Part shown: piece after piece, positions 55,027-63,803 of the stretch
How the letters are laid out: every line of letters begins with the position of its first letter
Position numbering within the stretch: the first letter of the stretch is position 1
Assembly: GCA_021199655.1 (NCBI GenBank)
Contig: JAJQHQ010000092.1
Span: 1-64,000 of the forward strand
Reading direction: 5' to 3'
Source of the DNA: Lachnospiraceae bacterium
GTDB lineage: Bacteria > Bacillota > Clostridia > Lachnospirales > Lachnospiraceae
DNA: 64,000 nucleotides
Made by a program: the position numbers and the translations under genes
The notes under the pieces: generated by a model
Told to the model about the DNA's origin: nothing
The model's input: only the letters and a program-made list of their open reading frames with translations
Database searches by the model: none

Positions 55027-55305
55027 TCACCCCTCTCTGCTGTTCAGATACTCGTTATAAACTGCGTTGCTGTGTTCCAGCTGTTTCTTCTGCATGATCC
55101 GTTCCCGGTCACTTAAAATCGCCAGCATCTCATCCACAACCTCCCCTTCCGGAAGTTCACTGTAATGGGACAAATAACCGATCATCCTCCGCGCTGTAAA
55201 ATCCGTATTGAGGCTCTGCGTGATCAGGTCACAGAACCGTTCTGAATATCCTTTATCCAGCATGATCTGATATAACTCCTCGCTTACTGCTGATTTTTGT
55301 TTCAT
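55027..55305 (-). CDS. Small helical protein of the UmuC operon
   Basis: A 92-residue protein, MKQKSAVSEELYQIMLDKGY, then FTARRMIGYLSHYSELPEGE, ending in a charged helix. Small proteins of this sort are common between YolD and macro genes in gut Clostridia; the function is unknown. The ATG follows AAGGAG; the ORF track starts 33 codons earlier. It is 7 bp from the macro gene. Confidence 0.7.
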   Translation of the reverse strand: MKQKSAVSEELYQIMLDKGYSERFCDLITQSLNTDFTARRMIGYLSHYSELPEGEVVDEMLAILSDRERIMQKKQLEHSNAVYNEYLNSREG

Positions 55306-55400
55306 ATGTCGTATTCTCCTTACTGCTTCTGTGCCTGCAAAAGCCACTGGATTCCTTTTATCAGCCGGGCATCGGCGTCGGCAGATACCCGGATATTTTG

Positions 55401-55847
55401 TCACGCAAACAAATCATCTATAAATTGAAACATCGCGCCGCCCAACTCCACTATCTCTTCAACAGAAATCCTTGTACCGTCTGTCATAACAAGAGTCCGG
55501 TGGAATTCATTCAGCTTCTTCACTACACCTGTCACAGTACGATACTCGCCACCGCCCTTTCTTTCATCCGGGATGAAATACGTAATTTCGACCACTGGTG
55601 ACTCATTCAGATGGGACTTGAGCAAGTTGATGCGTTCCGAGATTTTCTGCTGCTCCTCCTCGTTCAGTTCCATACGCTGATCTGTCAGCCGTGCGGTTTC
55701 CTTTACTGCAGCGTCGTAGCCGGTAAGTGCTGCAAACGGCGAAAACTGCGCTGCCCGGTCTGACATGGACATATGTTGACGTTTTGGGGAGACATGATGG
55801 GGCAGGTTGATAATGTCCTGATATTCTTCTATCTTTCTGTCAGCCAT
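55401..55847 (-). CDS. YolD-like protein
   Basis: A 148-residue protein with the YolD-like (PF08863) pattern: MSMSDRAAQFSPFAALTGYD in the middle and EITYFIPDERKGGGEYRTVT, TDGTRISVEEIVELG at the end. YolD proteins are encoded beside Y-family polymerases and are thought to help or restrain them. The ATG at 55847 has AGGAACA and AAGGAG upstream and lies 20 bp after umuC; the ORF track begins earlier. Confidence 0.85.
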   Translation of the reverse strand: MADRKIEEYQDIINLPHHVSPKRQHMSMSDRAAQFSPFAALTGYDAAVKETARLTDQRMELNEEEQQKISERINLLKSHLNESPVVEITYFIPDERKGGGEYRTVTGVVKKLNEFHRTLVMTDGTRISVEEIVELGGAMFQFIDDLFA

Positions 55848-55866
55848 TGTTCCTGTATCTCCTTCG

Positions 55867-57375
55867 CTACCTTCTATGCCCGCCGATCTGCGCATTGCGG
55901 TCACGGCCGGTGGCTCCTTCTTCCAGATTCATCCCTTTCAACAGTGCGTTCTTCCCAAATTTCTTCTGAATCTCCAGAACCGCTTTCTGCCTGCGTTTTT
56001 CCTTATCAAGTTCTTCCTGTTCCTTTTCACGCTGTTTTTCAAGAGCGGCATAATCCGTAAATAAATCCAACTGTTCAGGCTCCGGGGGCTTTACCATTTC
56101 TTCACTTACAACGTGATTAGCGACAACGTACATCCGACGCACCAGCAGATTGTGGTCAACGATACGGTCAAACAATTCCATAGCCGCATTGGTAATCAGC
56201 ACTGTAGATGCTGTCTGCCTGCCAAGATTGATGGAACCATGCGCCTGTTTTGGAATGTTTCTTCCATAGTGGTCGGTGGTGACTTCGCCTTTATATGATT
56301 TCCGACGTGCAGGATCTGCCAGATTTTCTGTATCATACCCTACTGTTAGGACGATCTGGTCAGCCACCAGTCCTTTGTCCACAAGGTCAAGTGAAAGGGA
56401 ATCCGCCATTTCCCTGACGACAAGTTTTGCCTTGTCAAATTCATAAGGAGACTGCAGTACCTGCCCGGAGCTGATGCTGTTATTTTCCGGCTTATAACTT
56501 TTAATATCAGAAATGCGGCAGGGTTCCCATCCCCATGCATGGTCGATCAAAAGTTCCGCGTTGATGCCAAATTCCTTATAAAGCTGATCCTCACCATAGC
56601 TGCTTAAAGAGCATCTGGCAATGTCTCCCATCGTATAAAGGCCCATTTTTTCCAGCCGTCTGGCATAGCCACGGCCTACACGCCAGAAATCCGTGATAGG
56701 CTGGTGTGTCCACAGCTTCTGGCGGTAGCTCATCTCATCCAGTTCCGCAATACGCACTCCGTCTTTATCCGCCGGAATATGTTTTGCTTCCACATCCATC
56801 GCAATTTTACAAAGATACAGGTTGGTGCCGATGCCAGCCGTGGCCGTGATTCCGGTTTCCTTCAGGACTTCCTGGATCATTTTCATTGCCAGCTCATGAG
56901 GGGTACACCCATATGTCTGCAGATAATCCGTCACATCCATGAACACCTCGTCGATGCTGTAAACATGGATATCTTCCGGTGCGATGTAGCGCAGATAGAT
57001 CTGATAAATCTCTGTGCTGCGCTGCATATAATGTGCCATCTGCGGTGTCGCCACAATGTAGTCCAAAGATAACGATGGGTCTGCATTCAGTTCATTGATA
57101 TCACAGGAGGAGTCGGTAAAGCTCCGCCCCGGTGCACGCCTCTGCCGTTCATTATTGACTTCTTTCACACGCTGAACGACCTCAAATAATCTTGCCCTTC
57201 CGGGGATACCATAGGTTTTCAAAGAAGGGGAAACCGCAAGGCAGATTGTTTTCTCTGTACGGCTTAAATCCGCGACCACCAGATTGGTAGTCAGCGGGTC
57301 CAGACCGCGCTCCGCGCATTCCACCGAGGCGTAAAAGGATTTTAAGTCAATGGCGATATAAAAACGTTCTGACAA
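55867..57375 (-). CDS. Y-family DNA polymerase, UmuC/DinB type
   Basis: A 502-residue translesion polymerase. The N-terminal catalytic site has YIAIDLKSFYASVECAERGL with the first acidic pair and VYSIDEVFMDVTDYL with the second; ATAGIGTNLYLCKIAMDVEA follows and then the little-finger domain. The start is probably TTG at 57375, 8 bases after GAGGTG, giving SERFYIAID as in relatives; the ORF extends 8 codons upstream. It heads the umuC-yolD-small-macro group and follows the uvrA gene. I do not see a LexA box. Confidence 0.92.
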   Translation of the reverse strand: MSERFYIAIDLKSFYASVECAERGLDPLTTNLVVADLSRTEKTICLAVSPSLKTYGIPGRARLFEVVQRVKEVNNERQRRAPGRSFTDSSCDINELNADPSLSLDYIVATPQMAHYMQRSTEIYQIYLRYIAPEDIHVYSIDEVFMDVTDYLQTYGCTPHELAMKMIQEVLKETGITATAGIGTNLYLCKIAMDVEAKHIPADKDGVRIAELDEMSYRQKLWTHQPITDFWRVGRGYARRLEKMGLYTMGDIARCSLSSYGEDQLYKEFGINAELLIDHAWGWEPCRISDIKSYKPENNSISSGQVLQSPYEFDKAKLVVREMADSLSLDLVDKGLVADQIVLTVGYDTENLADPARRKSYKGEVTTDHYGRNIPKQAHGSINLGRQTASTVLITNAAMELFDRIVDHNLLVRRMYVVANHVVSEEMVKPPEPEQLDLFTDYAALEKQREKEQEELDKEKRRQKAVLEIQKKFGKNALLKGMNLEEGATGRDRNAQIGGHRR

Positions 57376-57460
57376 GCGGTTCACCTCTTTCCCTTCCATT
57401 TGTGTTCAATCCGTTTTTTTCATAATCAGATATTTATCCATGAAGAAAACAATGACCGAA

Positions 57461-57637
57461 TCACCTATTCCATATAAGAGTTGCGATGCAACACCACACG
57501 CCTGATACAAAACCGGCGACCTGGCGGATGCGGTTGCCTGCATTGTTCCGGTAAACTTTCCACCCAAAAGGGCATACAATCCATTCTGTATGGCTCTTAT
57601 GCCGCTCAAAATAATCCCTCATTCTGCTTATTGTCAT
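57461..57637 (-). CDS. 58-residue mini-gene after uvrA
   Basis: MTISRMRDYFERHKSHTEWI then VYRNNAGNRIRQVAGFVSGV to a stop. GGGAGG lies 8 bases before the ATG. The product is not recognised. As nearby, it has a proper start but looks like a shortened gene. A separate frame near 57406-57470 ends FFMDKYLIMKKTD and may be another gene's end. Confidence 0.4.
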   Translation of the reverse strand: MTISRMRDYFERHKSHTEWIVCPFGWKVYRNNAGNRIRQVAGFVSGVWCCIATLIWNR

Positions 57638-57671
57638 GACCAGCTCCTCCCGCATAAAGGTTGTTTTCTGT

Positions 57672-60146
57672 TTATATATATTTCCCGGTCATACTGTCCG
57701 GGTTATCCTTTATATCCACGGGTGTCCCGCTCGCAACAATTCTGCCGCCCGCTTCCCCGCCGCCGGGGCCCATGTCAATGACATAATCCGCCGACCGAAT
57801 GACATCCAGATCATGCTCAATCACAACAACGGTTGCACCGTTCGCAATAAGACTGTCAAAGACTTTAAGCAAAGTCTGTATATCCAGCGGATGCAGGCCG
57901 ATTGTCGGCTCATCAAAAACAAAAACCGAATCCGACTGTCTCTTTCCAAGTTCGCTGGCCAGCTTCAGACGCTGTGCTTCGCCGCCGGAAAGCCCAGGCG
58001 TTTCCTCGCCAAGAGTAAGGTAGCCAAGGCCAAGATCCTGCAGGGTTTTGAGTTTTTGAGCAACCGGTTTTATATCGCTGCATACTTCCAGTGCCATGTT
58101 AATGTCCATATCCATCAACTGAGGAAGGGAATAACCGTTTCCATCATGGCTCTTCCATTGCACCTGATCTGCCGCCCTGCTGTAGCGGCTTCCCCGGCAG
58201 GCCGTACAGGTCACGGTCACATCAGGCAGGAACTGGACATCCAGATCAATCTCGCCCGTCCCATCACAAACCGGGCAGCGCAGCCTGCCTGTATTGTATG
58301 AGAAATCTCCCGCTTTGTATCCTTTTTCTTTTGCTTCCGGCTGCCGTGCAAACAGCTTTCTCAGATCGTCATGCACATCCGCATAGGTCGCAACGGTAGA
58401 ACGGACATTGATGCCGATGGGCGTTGCATCGATCAGCTTGACATGACTTATGCCGTCCGCTTTCAGAAAAGAAACACTCTCCGGATAGCTCCTGCCGTCA
58501 ATGAGCGACTGCAGTCCCGGGACAAGGCTTTCCAGAACCATGGTCGTTTTGCCGGAACCCGAGACGCCGGTTACAGCAGTGAACCTGCCTTTTGGAATGC
58601 GGACATCGAGAGGTCTGACCGTATGAATTGCATTGGTAACCATATGGATTTCGCCGTTTACAAACAGTTTCTCGTTGTCCTCAAATTTCCGGTTGAGTGT
58701 CTTTTTTCGTGAAAAGAACGGCGCAATCCGGGAATTACCCGACTCTCTGATCATATCCAACGTTCCTTCGGCTATGACAGTTCCGCCTTTTGCGCCCGCG
58801 TCCGGCCCCATTTCAATCAGCCAGTCTGCCTCCGACAGGATCTGCGTGTCATGGTCAACTAAAATAACGGAGTTTCCGTCGGCGATCAGGTCATGCATAA
58901 CGGAATTGAGGCCAATAATATTATGGGGATGCAGGCCGATGGATGGTTCATCCAGAATATACATGACTCCTGTGGTCCGGTTCCGGACTGCCCGGGCAAG
59001 CTGCATTCTCTGCCGTTCACCGGTAGAGAGCGTAGAAGCTGCCCGATCCAGAGTCAGATAGCCAAGGCCGAGTTCCATCAGGCGCTTCGCAATGACAAAA
59101 TAAGACTCACAGATGCTTTCTGCCATCGGTCTCATTTCTTCCGGCAGGGACTCCGGAACGCCTTTTACCCATTCGGTCAGGCTCTCAAGGGTCATTTTGC
59201 AGGCATCCGCCAGGGTAATCCCGCGAAGAAGCGGCGCTCTGGCTGCATCCGACAGACGAGTCCCATGACATTTGGGGCATATATCCTGCCGAAGGAATTT
59301 CTCAACCCGCTTCATGCCTTTCTCATCCTTAACCTTTGAAAGCGCATTTTCCACGGTATAGATTGCATTAAAGTACGTAAAATCCATCTCTCCAGCAGCA
59401 CCATTCGTTTTATTCTGGTAAATGAGATGATGCTTTTCAGCCGGTCCGTGGAATACAATATCCTTTTCTTTCTCAGTTAAATCCCGAAACGGCACGTCCG
59501 TGCGAACTCCCATTTCCCGTGCAACATCTTTCATGATCGACCACATGAGGGTCTGCCATGGGAGTACGGCGCCTTCATCGATGGAAAGCGTATCGTCCGG
59601 GACAATGGTGGATTCATCCACAATCCGGACGGTACCAGTACCGTCACAACATTCGCAGGCGCCCTGTGAGTTAAATGCAAGTTCTTCTGCCGAAGGGGCA
59701 AAAAAATGCTCCCCGCATTCCGGACAGATGAGTTCCTGTCCTGCTGCTACAGCCAGAGAAGGCGGAACATAATGCCCATTCGGGCACCGATGGCTCGCCA
59801 GACGTGAATACATCAGCCGAAGGCTGTTCAAAAGTTCTGTACCTGTACCGAATGTACTGCGTATTCCCGGAACGGCCGGTCTCTGTCTCAGTGCAAGAGT
59901 CGCCGGTACATACAGCACCTCATCAACATCCGCTTTCGACGCAAATGTCATACGTCTGCGTGTATACGTTGACAGAGATTCCAGATATCTCCGCGAACCT
60001 TCCGCATACAACACACCCAGAGCAAGAGACGATTTCCCTGATCCGGAAACGCCGCAGATTCCGACTATTTTTCCAAGCGGCACATCAACATTCACGTCTT
60101 TCAGATTGTGAACCCGTGCACCTCGTATTATAATTTTATCCGGCAT
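57672..60146 (-). CDS. Class II UvrA-like ABC protein
   Basis: An 824-residue member of the UvrA family with two ABC domains: Walker A GICGVSGSGKSSLALGVLYA and GVSGSGKTTMVLESLVPG, signatures STLSTGERQRMQLARA and PGLSGGEAQRLKLASE, Walker B VMYILDEPSIGLHP and VFVFDEPTIGLHP. Zinc sites CPECGEHFF, CECCDGTG and CPVCDGTG are seen. It is about 100 residues shorter than canonical UvrA, as in class II proteins that lack the UvrB-binding region and are linked to drug or damage resistance. The ATG (MPDKII) follows AAGGAG; the ORF track begins 39 codons earlier. Confidence 0.92.
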   Translation of the reverse strand: MPDKIIIRGARVHNLKDVNVDVPLGKIVGICGVSGSGKSSLALGVLYAEGSRRYLESLSTYTRRRMTFASKADVDEVLYVPATLALRQRPAVPGIRSTFGTGTELLNSLRLMYSRLASHRCPNGHYVPPSLAVAAGQELICPECGEHFFAPSAEELAFNSQGACECCDGTGTVRIVDESTIVPDDTLSIDEGAVLPWQTLMWSIMKDVAREMGVRTDVPFRDLTEKEKDIVFHGPAEKHHLIYQNKTNGAAGEMDFTYFNAIYTVENALSKVKDEKGMKRVEKFLRQDICPKCHGTRLSDAARAPLLRGITLADACKMTLESLTEWVKGVPESLPEEMRPMAESICESYFVIAKRLMELGLGYLTLDRAASTLSTGERQRMQLARAVRNRTTGVMYILDEPSIGLHPHNIIGLNSVMHDLIADGNSVILVDHDTQILSEADWLIEMGPDAGAKGGTVIAEGTLDMIRESGNSRIAPFFSRKKTLNRKFEDNEKLFVNGEIHMVTNAIHTVRPLDVRIPKGRFTAVTGVSGSGKTTMVLESLVPGLQSLIDGRSYPESVSFLKADGISHVKLIDATPIGINVRSTVATYADVHDDLRKLFARQPEAKEKGYKAGDFSYNTGRLRCPVCDGTGEIDLDVQFLPDVTVTCTACRGSRYSRAADQVQWKSHDGNGYSLPQLMDMDINMALEVCSDIKPVAQKLKTLQDLGLGYLTLGEETPGLSGGEAQRLKLASELGKRQSDSVFVFDEPTIGLHPLDIQTLLKVFDSLIANGATVVVIEHDLDVIRSADYVIDMGPGGGEAGGRIVASGTPVDIKDNPDSMTGKYI

Positions 60147-60267
60147 GAAAGAATGTTCTCCTTCCCAATTTTTCTCCGAGTCAGGTCTTTCCATTGTAAA
60201 AGAGTTTTTAATCTTCTCTCTTATATCTTTGTATAAGAATAAGCATCCTGTTACTCTATGCACGCCA

Positions 60268-60855
60268 TCATGATTGACATCCTGAAACAGCCACGCTTAC
60301 TGTAACCACAGCCATCATTACCGCGACTAGCAGCAATGGAATCATTCCATCCACATAGCCTTTTACCTTGTCCAGGTTATAGTAAAGCAGGTAACAGACC
60401 AGACTGACGACTGCGGCCACCACCGTTATGACAAGGAGCAAAATCGTCACCGTTCTTGTGTAATGCCCCATCCCATAGAGCGCATTCAGTTCCAGAAACA
60501 TCAAGGCTGTCCATCCAACGATAAGGAAAAGTTCTGTCGTCACCTGACGCTTCAAAAGCACAGCCGTCCCCGCGAATAAAATAACATACGCCGCCACGCC
60601 GCCTATGATAACAGCATTGCCGGAAAACAGCTTCAGCTGATTATCAACGGAACCGCTTCCGCCTGCAATCTGATAAACAGATGCCACGCCAAAGACGAGC
60701 GCCGGAATCAGCAGCCATCCACTTTTCATGCCTTTGATCGCACCTGTCGGTTTAAAAGCCACAAGCCACCATGCAAGATAGAAAATGCAGCACAGGATCA
60801 TCAGAATATTCCCGGTCAGCATTTTTCTGGTCTGAACCTCAAAACCTGCAAACAT
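60268..60855 (-). CDS. Six-helix membrane protein upstream of uvrA
   Basis: A 195-residue integral membrane protein with about six hydrophobic segments (GNILMILCCIFYLAWWLVAF, SGWLLIPALVFGVASVYQIA, TILLLVITVVAAVVSLVCYL and others). No domain is recognised, although similar proteins adjoin class II uvrA genes in Clostridia. Its ATG overlaps the HAD mini-gene stop (TAATG), implying coupling. It might cooperate with UvrA2 in efflux or membrane stress, which is inference. Confidence 0.75.
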   Translation of the reverse strand: MFAGFEVQTRKMLTGNILMILCCIFYLAWWLVAFKPTGAIKGMKSGWLLIPALVFGVASVYQIAGGSGSVDNQLKLFSGNAVIIGGVAAYVILFAGTAVLLKRQVTTELFLIVGWTALMFLELNALYGMGHYTRTVTILLLVITVVAAVVSLVCYLLYYNLDKVKGYVDGMIPLLLVAVMMAVVTVSVAVSGCQS

Positions 60856-60944
60856 TACAACGCCTCCATAGTCTGTTCTAATATTTTGCTGCGCGGATTA
60901 AGACAGGTCCCATCCATATCAATTGCCAGCAGTCTGATTCTCAT
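60855..60944 (-). pseudogene. 29-residue HAD hydrolase remnant
   Basis: MRIRLLAIDMDGTCLNPRSK shows the first HAD motif (DxDGT) of Cof-type phosphatases, and the frame ends after EQTMEAL. The rest of the enzyme is absent. It keeps a start, and its stop overlaps the next gene start. Confidence 0.75.
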
Positions 60945-60956
60945 AGGAAGCCCCCT

Positions 60957-61163
60957 TTATCTCCCGGCGATTTCTACATCTTCCTCATATTCCACCTGCA
61001 TTTTGGCCAGCGCCTCATATCGCCGCACGGGCAGCTGCAGACCAATCCCTGTAATACCCGGCAATGCCTCCAGTATGTCGGACAGTTGTTCCTCTGTAAC
61101 CGGTTTTTCATTGTATTTCCGTATGGAACGGCGTTCCATAATGGTCTGAAGCATTTCATTCAT
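60957..61163 (-). pseudogene. Internally deleted nitroreductase
   Basis: MLQTIMERRSIRKYNEKPVT matches the start of FMN-dependent nitroreductases, but after EQLSDILEAL the sequence jumps to a tail LPVRRYEALAKMQVEYEEDV. The total of 68 codons is about one third of normal length. GGGAGG precedes the start. A deletion has removed the FMN-binding centre. Confidence 0.7.
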
Positions 61164-61164
61164 T

Positions 61165-61689
61165 TTATTTTGCCTCCCTGCCGCAGTCATAATGCTGGCG
61201 GCTGTCATAGCCTGCTTCTTTGAAATCAGAGTTTAAAAATTCAATTTCTTTCGGGCAGATTTTGATAAGGTTCATGATAAAAGGCAGCTTTTTAAGCGCA
61301 TCAACGGGAATTTTCTTCCACTCTGCCGCATGAATATATTCTTTAGAAAACGGCTCGATGATGTCTGCTCTGCCTGTAACCTGCAGCCCCTTTAATTTCC
61401 CAAAGCCATCATATCGGTCATATATGGCAAGGCAAACATTTTTGTTATCCTCCAGGCCAACAAATTTCTGCCCGCCTTCTGAAAACATCCAAAAAGCTCC
61501 GTCGTGCCAGGCATATTCGATGGGTGTACATCGGATAAAGCTGCCGCTTCCGGTAGCGAGGGCACAGGTATTATTGGATCGAATATATTCATCAATGGCC
61601 GTCCACAACTGATCTGTCGGCATCTTTTTAGAATCGGCATCCTTTTCCAGCCAATGGTTTGCTGCAGTTTGGTATTCTTCATGAGTCAT
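61165..61689 (-). CDS. Pyridoxamine 5'-phosphate oxidase-like flavin protein
   Basis: A 174-residue protein with a split-barrel FMN-binding fold: NNTCALATGSGSFIRCTPIE, HDGAFWMFSEGGQKFVGLED and VCLAIYDRYDGFGKLKGLQV. Related proteins reduce flavins or bind haem or F420; the substrate is unknown. The ATG at 61689 follows GGGAGGATGGGACAAT; the ORF track starts 10 codons earlier. It sits between the carbonic anhydrase gene and the nitroreductase remnant. Confidence 0.88.
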   Translation of the reverse strand: MTHEEYQTAANHWLEKDADSKKMPTDQLWTAIDEYIRSNNTCALATGSGSFIRCTPIEYAWHDGAFWMFSEGGQKFVGLEDNKNVCLAIYDRYDGFGKLKGLQVTGRADIIEPFSKEYIHAAEWKKIPVDALKKLPFIMNLIKICPKEIEFLNSDFKEAGYDSRQHYDCGREAK

Positions 61690-61735
61690 ATTGTCCCATC
61701 CTCCCATAGTCTTAAACAATTTATAATTTTGCTGA

Positions 61736-62290
61736 TCATTTCAAAAAAGTCACTTTCCCGCTTTTCAGGTCGTAAAGTGCTCCGACAATCTCTGCTTCTG
61801 CCATTTCTTCATTTCCATCAAAAGCAGTTCGTATGCTTGATACCGTGTTTCTGATGTTCAGGATACTGGCTTTACAGGAATCTGCTTCTGAATGTATGAC
61901 TGCTGCAATTTTATCTGTAATACTCTTTACATACCCGCTGGCATTTCCGGCAATCGCCGCCCCGACAGCGCCACAACAGGTATGGCCAAGAACAACTACC
62001 AATGTGCAGCCGAGGTGTTCTACAGCATATTCAACACTTCCAAGAGTGCTGTCATCCACCACATTCCCCGCCGTCCGGATAACAAACAGTTCTCCAATCC
62101 CGCAAGAAAAAATTGCTTCCGGTATCACACGCGAATCTGAGCAGGAAATGATGATGGCAAACGGATGCTGTCCGTTTTCAGCAGTGTCAAGCCGGATTCC
62201 TTCAGAAATATCTCCAATCTCGTTTTGGGTATGCAGGTAACGCTCGTTACCTTCCTTTAAACGTTTCCTAATCTTCTCATTATTCATCAC
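61736..62290 (-). CDS. Beta-class carbonic anhydrase
   Basis: A 184-residue zinc enzyme converting CO2 and bicarbonate. The zinc ligands and dyad appear in IIISCSDSRVIPEAIFSCGI (Cys and Asp-Arg) and VVLGHTCCGAVGAAI (His and Cys). The GELFVIRTAGNVVDDSTLGS stretch also fits. The start is GTG at 62290 or the adjoining ATG, after GAGGGG. Cytoplasmic; supplies bicarbonate for carboxylases. Confidence 0.93.
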   Translation of the reverse strand: MMNNEKIRKRLKEGNERYLHTQNEIGDISEGIRLDTAENGQHPFAIIISCSDSRVIPEAIFSCGIGELFVIRTAGNVVDDSTLGSVEYAVEHLGCTLVVVLGHTCCGAVGAAIAGNASGYVKSITDKIAAVIHSEADSCKASILNIRNTVSSIRTAFDGNEEMAEAEIVGALYDLKSGKVTFLK

Positions 62291-62351
62291 ATCTGTCCCC
62301 TCAAATCACATGAAATCGACATTTTCCTGTCTCAAGGCATTTTTTGCTTCT

Positions 62352-63257
62352 TCATTGTGCATCTTCCCAATAAACCTCCGCGTCCTCATATCCATCAAAA
62401 TCATCATAATGATCATAATAGAATTCTTCCGGATCATCATAATCAGACGCATTGTACTGATCCTTACTGGAGTTGCCCGAACTGCTGCTCTTTGAACTAC
62501 TCGATGAGCTGCTTTTCGAGCTGCTGCCCGAACTGGATGAAGACGAAGAGCTCCCGGATGACACCTTATCGCGCTTATCCCAAACCTGTATCACCTCGCC
62601 CTGCACACATCGTGCAGTAAATATCGTCGTATTGCCGCTCTTGAAATCATACAGATTCGCAGTATAAGCTTTGCCATTCATCATTTCCGTGTTGTGCCGG
62701 ACGGTGGATGATGGCGCACCGAGCGCGGTTTTACCGATATACTCCTCGGAAAGTCCCACATAAGGTACCTGCTTGCTGAGACGCTCCAAAAATGATTTTT
62801 CCTGCGCTGCTTCCCTCTCCGCTTTTTCTTTTGCCCGCTGTTCCGCTGCTTCAGACTCTGCGATTGCCTTTTTCTCCAGATAAACCTCGTAATCTGCAGT
62901 TACTTGTTCTTTGAAAGTATCCAAATCCGTCAGAATCTCATCGCTGACATTTTCCAGATTCAAAGACTTTACCCCAGAATAAGCGGATTCAATATCATCC
63001 TCGTCATAACTCATGTGCGCCTGACACAGGGAAATCATTCCGTCTATATCCAGATCCGCATATCGTTCTTCGCTGATCTGTTCGAGTAGTTCATAGGCTT
63101 CCCCATAGGAGTTCTGCTCTGCCAGTTCTACTGCTTCCTGATACGTGGCCTTTACTTCTAACATATTCTGATGAGCGTTATACCTGTCTGCTGCGATCCC
63201 GGCCACAAGCAGCAGCGCCAGAGAAATAAGTATGCTTCTTTTTACAATTTTCTTCAT
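62352..63257 (-). CDS. Envelope protein with serine-rich, acidic C-terminus
   Basis: A 301-residue protein with a membrane anchor or signal peptide near residues 5-25 (SILISLALLLVAGIA), TPR-like helices about 30-120, a charged coiled coil (AIAESEAAEQRAKEKAEREA), and a small beta domain (VGLSEEYIGKTALGAPSSTV and TTIFTARCVQGEVIQVWD). A 40-residue Ser/Gly/Lys low-complexity stretch and an acidic Tyr/Asp-rich end follow. The start MKKIV follows GGTGATTGCT. Probably surface exposed; no known family. Confidence 0.65.
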   Translation of the reverse strand: MKKIVKRSILISLALLLVAGIAADRYNAHQNMLEVKATYQEAVELAEQNSYGEAYELLEQISEERYADLDIDGMISLCQAHMSYDEDDIESAYSGVKSLNLENVSDEILTDLDTFKEQVTADYEVYLEKKAIAESEAAEQRAKEKAEREAAQEKSFLERLSKQVPYVGLSEEYIGKTALGAPSSTVRHNTEMMNGKAYTANLYDFKSGNTTIFTARCVQGEVIQVWDKRDKVSSGSSSSSSSSGSSSKSSSSSSSKSSSSGNSSKDQYNASDYDDPEEFYYDHYDDFDGYEDAEVYWEDAQ

Positions 63258-63578
63258 AGCAATCACCGTTTTCCTATTTTGGATCTACAAATACTCTCAG
63301 ATATAATACAGGTGTGCAGCAAATAAATACAATGCAAATAAATGCTTCCCTTGAGCAGTTTCTTTTTCATGCGGATCATCTTACAGAATTCCCTTATAAA
63401 GCTGTTCCGTAATGGTGTATATCCTTAGTAAAAACCAAATTTCATTTACAATATAATTGCAACGAAGTTGCAATTATATTGCAATTTCAAGCAATTATTT
63501 AAAGTGAAACACAGCAAGGGAAATGGTAAATCGCAGTAAAAGTAATGTCAAACACATACATTGTCGTCTTATTGTTTG
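63258..63578. other. 321 bp intergenic with a perfect 15-bp palindrome
   Basis: CAATATAATTGCAAC-GAA-GTTGCAATTATATTG lies at 63449-63481. No U-run follows, and a further TTGCAATT copy is just to the right. It could be an operator or a recombination site. No gene is visible. Confidence 0.7.
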
Positions 63579-63803
63579 CTATCCTAAAAAGAACCCCTCC
63601 TGATAATGCTGTTTATCATTACGAAGATTAATAAGTTCCCATATACGATCATAACATGAAAAGAACCCTGTCCGAAATTCTTCCCTCTGATTGGCTGGCC
63701 CAGATGCTTCCGAAGAGCGATATTCAAACACGATTCCCGCCTGAGGTAAATACTTGTTAAGAGAACTGCCGCTCTTTCTCAAAGGCGGATATATACGTTT
63801 CAC
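63579..63803 (-). CDS. Unknown small protein coupled to the edge gene
   Basis: A 74-residue protein, RIYPPLRKSGSSLNKYLPQA to HYQEGFFLG, starting with GTG that overlaps the stop of the upstream gene (GTGA). Not recognised. Coupling suggests a shared role with the gene cut by the window edge. Confidence 0.5.
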   Translation of the reverse strand: MKRIYPPLRKSGSSLNKYLPQAGIVFEYRSSEASGPANQREEFRTGFFSCYDRIWELINLRNDKQHYQEGFFLG

